Assembly: GCA_947650365.1 (NCBI GenBank)
Contig: OX393554.1
Coordinates: 38,218,093-38,282,092, forward strand
DNA from: Chamaelirium japonicum
Lineage: Eukaryota > Streptophyta > Magnoliopsida > Liliales > Melanthiaceae
Direction: 5' to 3'
Length of the DNA stretch: 64,000 nucleotides
The stretch's first letter is position 1. Each line of letters opens with the position of its first letter. The position numbers and the translations under genes were made by a program. This document shows, piece after piece, positions 59,700 through 64,000 of this stretch. The notes beneath the pieces were generated by a model. The model was not told the DNA's origin. It saw only the letters and a list, made by a program, of their open reading frames with translations, and searched no databases.

Positions 59700-60397
59700 T
59701 CGTATGGAGAATGCTTTTGAGGGTGTTAATGAATCTCCGAGGACCATTGCGCGACAGATATGTGTGCTGATTCTCCGAGGACCATTGCATAGAACACGAA
59801 GGGTGACATTTGTGGGGGTGCGGTTGTGGCCACTTGATCCGGGGGAATTTAAGTTAAATTTTGATAGGTCAGTTGCTCAGGATGGGCGGGCCGCTGGTGG
59901 TGGTTTTATTGTGCGTGATCATGTGAGTTGGGTGTTTTCCTTCCTTTTCTTTCCCAGTCTTTCTTGTGGAGGAGTTAGCGCTTCTCCGAGGACTGCAAGC
60001 ATTCCTTTTTTCATCACCCTTCACCCGGTCTGGATTGAAGGTGATTCACTACTGGTTATTCATCGGCTTTCTGGTTTATTAGCCTCTGACGTGGTGATCA
60101 GAGAGTGTCGAACACAAAGACTTCCGGGTGCTCGGTGGTCTCACATTTTCGTGGAGGCTAACGGTGTTGTTGACTGTTTGGCCCGACACAATCACAAGCA
60201 AGATGGGGGGTGTATTTTCCGGACCGCCGTCTGATATCCCTCCGCCTGTTCGGACTATAGTCTTGCCAGATGCGATGTTGGTTTACTACCCCCACACTAT
60301 CTTTGATCCGGACTGATCGAGCGATGCTTGCAGGGCTTTGATTGTATTTTTGTTGTTTTGGATTGTCTTTTAGTTTCCTAAAAAAAGAAAAGAAAGA
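59700..60397 (+). pseudogene. 5'-truncated LINE, RNase H end
   Basis: A frame open for 176 codons contains GEFKLNFDRSVAQDGRAAGG, FIVRDHVSWVFSF, VWIEGDSLLVIHRLSG and SHIFVEANGVVDCLARH. This is the RNase H domain of plant L1-type LINEs; the usual F-D-G-S has become F-D-R-S, and a segment in the middle is scrambled. A-rich sequence (60378-60396) forms the 3' end. It interrupts unit 1 after the CT microsatellite and is missing from unit 2. Confidence 0.8.
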
Positions 60398-60592
60398 ATG
60401 CTTCTCAGCCATCCTGCATTGCACTCGATCGGGCCATCCAAGATGTGGTACCTGATCCCAACCGTCCGTTGCACCCAGCACCGATAGGTGAATCGAACTC
60501 GGCTCAACTGGCAGGTAAATGGATGGTTGTGATTAGGTGCCACATCAGAATGGCCCGATTGGGATGGAAACTGAATGGCTGAATAGCAGCGC
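60398..60592. mobile_element. MITE, copy in unit 1
   Basis: The ends cttctcagccatcctgcatt and, reversed, tgctattcagccattcagt are inverted. The inside holds caaccgtccgttgcacccag and gatggttgtgattaggtgcc. It is related to 31073-31266. Confidence 0.6.
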
Positions 60593-60690
60593 TCCTATCA
60601 TGTATATTGGCATTAGTCGGGAATTAGATGATAGTATTCATCCGAAATTTTTTTTTTCTGAATTATTAATATTGAAAAGAGTAATTTTGA

Positions 60691-61949
<1,259 letters not shown>

Positions 61950-62719
61950 GTCAGAGAGAGTTAATTACAATGCATATATGTAAGAGATGGAGTTAATTAT
62001 CGTGCATATATGAGTCAGAGGGAGTTAATTGGTTTGCGCATATGGGAGGGTGGTAGGCACTTGAATCCCTTTCTCAATTGGCAAAGGGAGATTCAAATTT
62101 CAAATTAATTTTTAAAAAAACAGTTAGGGTGAATTGCAATCATCTTTGAGTATATGGTTCAACAACCCAGCTATATCTTTTATCTTACAATATATATTTG
62201 GACCGCACGCCTACTCACTTATTTTTTATACATATCTGGCGCACTAATAGATGATGTACTGACCACTATAATCCTTTTCATATAGTGGGGTACGGTTTGA
62301 AGCTCACGACACCGATGAAGAGAGTCCCCGATTTTTAAGTAGCCCCACAAGAAAGTGCTATAGGACACCCATCATCCAAACTGTTAGATTGAGGTGTTAG
62401 AACTTGTTGATTTTTTGCCAGGTTGATCACCTTGCATTAGATAGCACATCCCCCAAAAATCAACATATTCGAAAATCTATACGCTTATCATCACATGCGC
62501 TCTTCAAATCAACAATTAAAATGAGCAGTCGATAAAGCATTTTAGATTTGACGCACCTAAAAATCTTAGAATGTGCCCATTTTTTTTATGGATCAACTAT
62601 CTAATGTAAGGTGATCCTCCTTGCAAAAAGCTCTGAGATATCTAATGATTTGGATGATGGATGTCTAAGTCAGTCGCAAAGTAGCGTGTCCCTTGCATTA
62701 AATAGTGTGTCCCTTGAAT
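61950..62719. other. Spacer, no recognised feature
   Basis: Includes three near-repeats of cagagrgagttaattr and gcatatatg near 61952-62040. No gene is recognised. Confidence 0.3.
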
Positions 62720-63176
62720 TAAATAGCATTCAATACTTGTGTTACGAGTGCAGATCTCCTCTAGTCCGTCGGTGGGCTCGATGCTCATCACAACCGCACA
62801 ATTACTGGCGATCCAAAAGTGAATGACACTCCAATGATCATGTGCGACTGTGATTTGAACCGGGCCCACCGACCCGGAAACTATGGACCGGAGGAGATCC
62901 GAACTCCTGTGTTACGAGCTGGGAATGGATGCGGATGACACAAAAGAGATAGCTCCAACACAGCCATACCTGTCCCTCCTCACACGTCACGTTGATGGTG
63001 CAATTGTGTCTCCTGTTCCCTCTGCCCGTCATAATCACACCCGAAATCGAAAAATGCCCCAAAATCTTATACAATTCTAGCATCATCGGCTGAAAGAGTT
63101 GAGGGATCACCCTTCGGAAGGACACCCATCAAAGTTTATATATCATCTAGTTTTGCCTTCTCATACGCCACTTGGG

Positions 63177-63327
63177 TTTTTTTCTTTGAGCACCCAGCAA
63201 CGACTCATCTGTGGGAGGGTTAGGGCAGCCTCCTACCGATTATTAATTCGATGTAACCAGAAAATCGATCCCAGGTCTCGAGTACCAACCCTCCGAGACT
63301 TTACCAGCTCGCATAGCCAGCACTTAC
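63177..63327 (-). mobile_element. tRNA-derived SINE, copy 3
   Basis: Head gctatgcgagctggtaaagt and ggtactcgagacc, body taataatcggtaggaggc and taaccctcccacag, and an A-rich tail on the minus strand. Confidence 0.65.
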
Positions 63328-63365
63328 TCAGACGCAACTTGTCAGCTTTTGTTCATTTCTTAAGT

Positions 63366-63611
63366 TGCGTCTCCAACTGATAGCTATGCAACCCGTGGCC
63401 TCGGTCAGGGGTTCGAATAAGTACTACGGCATATTTCCTCCTGTTCTTTTGTGACAGGTCTCCCTCTCGTCTCAGTGGAGAACATTCTTATCTTTGAGGT
63501 TATTAAAAATCAGAGCATTTCTCTTGCTCCCATAGCAAGTTTCAACCCTTGGTCTATCTTGTGACGGTGCCCTAACAGGTGATATACCAACCATTATGAT
63601 GATCCCTTAAA

Positions 63612-63612
<1 letters not shown>
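63366..63612 (+). mobile_element. Second SINE type, copy 2
   Basis: Starts gcgtctccaactgatagcta with a box A shortened by about 15 bases relative to copy 1, and a clear box B-like ggggttcgaat. It continues ttgtgacggtgccctaacag to the CT tract. Confidence 0.55.
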
Positions 63613-63689
<77 letters not shown>

Positions 63690-64000
63690 CCATTTTGCGT
63701 GGCTCGATTCAATCGTCGGTTGCACCCAGCCTCAACAGGTGAATCAAACTCGGCTCAACCGGCAGGTAAATGGATGGTTGTGATTAGGTGCCACATGAGA
63801 ATGGCTCAATCCGGATGGAAACTGAATGGCAGAATAGCAGCGCTCCCATCATATATATTGGCATTAGTCGGTAATTAGATGACAATATTAATCAGAATTT
63901 TTTTTTCTAAATTATTAATATTGAAAAAAGAGTAATTTTGAAAAACTATTTTGCAAATCTACAGTTTTTTTTTCTTCTGAATTATTAATATTGAAAAATT

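Larger units (their letters stand above)
62720..64000 (+). repeat. Segmental duplication, unit 2 (runs off the window)
   Basis: Collinear with 58196-60690 but without the hAT-like and LINE insertions. It contains a TIR element (62734-62933), a SINE A copy (63177-63327, minus), a SINE B copy (63366-63612, plus), (CT)n at 63616-63685 and a MITE lacking its left end (about 63690-63843). It continues past the right edge. Confidence 0.75.

Overview
This is nuclear DNA of a flowering plant. The evidence is plant-type gene families (an ELF7/PAF1 homologue, a plant-specific arginine/serine-rich nuclear protein, a BRH1-type RING-H2 protein), GT-AG introns, telobox (AAACCCTA) motifs near transcription starts, and a dense plant-style load of Copia, Ty3/gypsy, LINE, hAT, MITE and SINE sequences. 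The very GC-rich single-exon RING gene would suit a monocot or magnoliid, but I cannot place the species. There is no operon, CRISPR array or prokaryotic feature.

Only three host genes are supported. (1) Minus strand, 4606-5726: the first coding exon of an ELF7/PAF1-like transcription-elongation gene. It ends at a splice donor just as the PAF1 core begins, and the rest is not recognisable in the 4.6 kb to its left. (2) Plus strand, about 14650-20850: a complete gene with a leader exon, a long intron and three coding exons (1146 codons predicted), for an uncharacterised nuclear-type protein carrying a DLNxxP motif and an RS-rich tail. (3) Minus strand, 29610-30131: an intact 173-residue BRH1-like RING-H2 E3 ligase.

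The rest is mostly decayed mobile DNA. 0-4 kb: LINE and hAT transposase relics and a purine-rich minisatellite. 7.2-8.7 kb: Ty3/gypsy reverse transcriptase and RNase H. 11.0-11.3 kb: a 5S-rRNA-derived segment of Cassandra (TRIM) type. 21.8-24.1 kb: a telomere-like minisatellite and a LINE tail. 31.6-33.9 kb: a local duplication around a Copia RT fragment. 34.7-43.6 kb: a broken Copia family (minus strand) with three LTR copies, interleaved with a second Copia and a SINE. 43.6-47.0 kb: LINE RT and non-autonomous DNA elements. 47.4-49.1 kb: GGGTCGG-rich hAT-like elements and a fold-back element. 49.3-54.5 kb: a tandemly duplicated Copia LTR-gag region. 54.8-56.6 kb: a MITE nested in a LINE tail, then a hAT-like element. 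58.2-64.0 kb: two copies of a segmental duplication separated by a second fold-back element.

The most unusual signal is a pair of fold-back elements (47761-48176 and 61520-61915). Each arm is itself a hairpin, the whole is a palindrome, and both copies are capped outside by inverted microsatellites, (TA)n(GA)n on the left and (TC)n(TA)n on the right. Several nested insertions can be ordered from target-site duplications or an empty site. All positions and similarities were read by eye; no alignment or database search was run.
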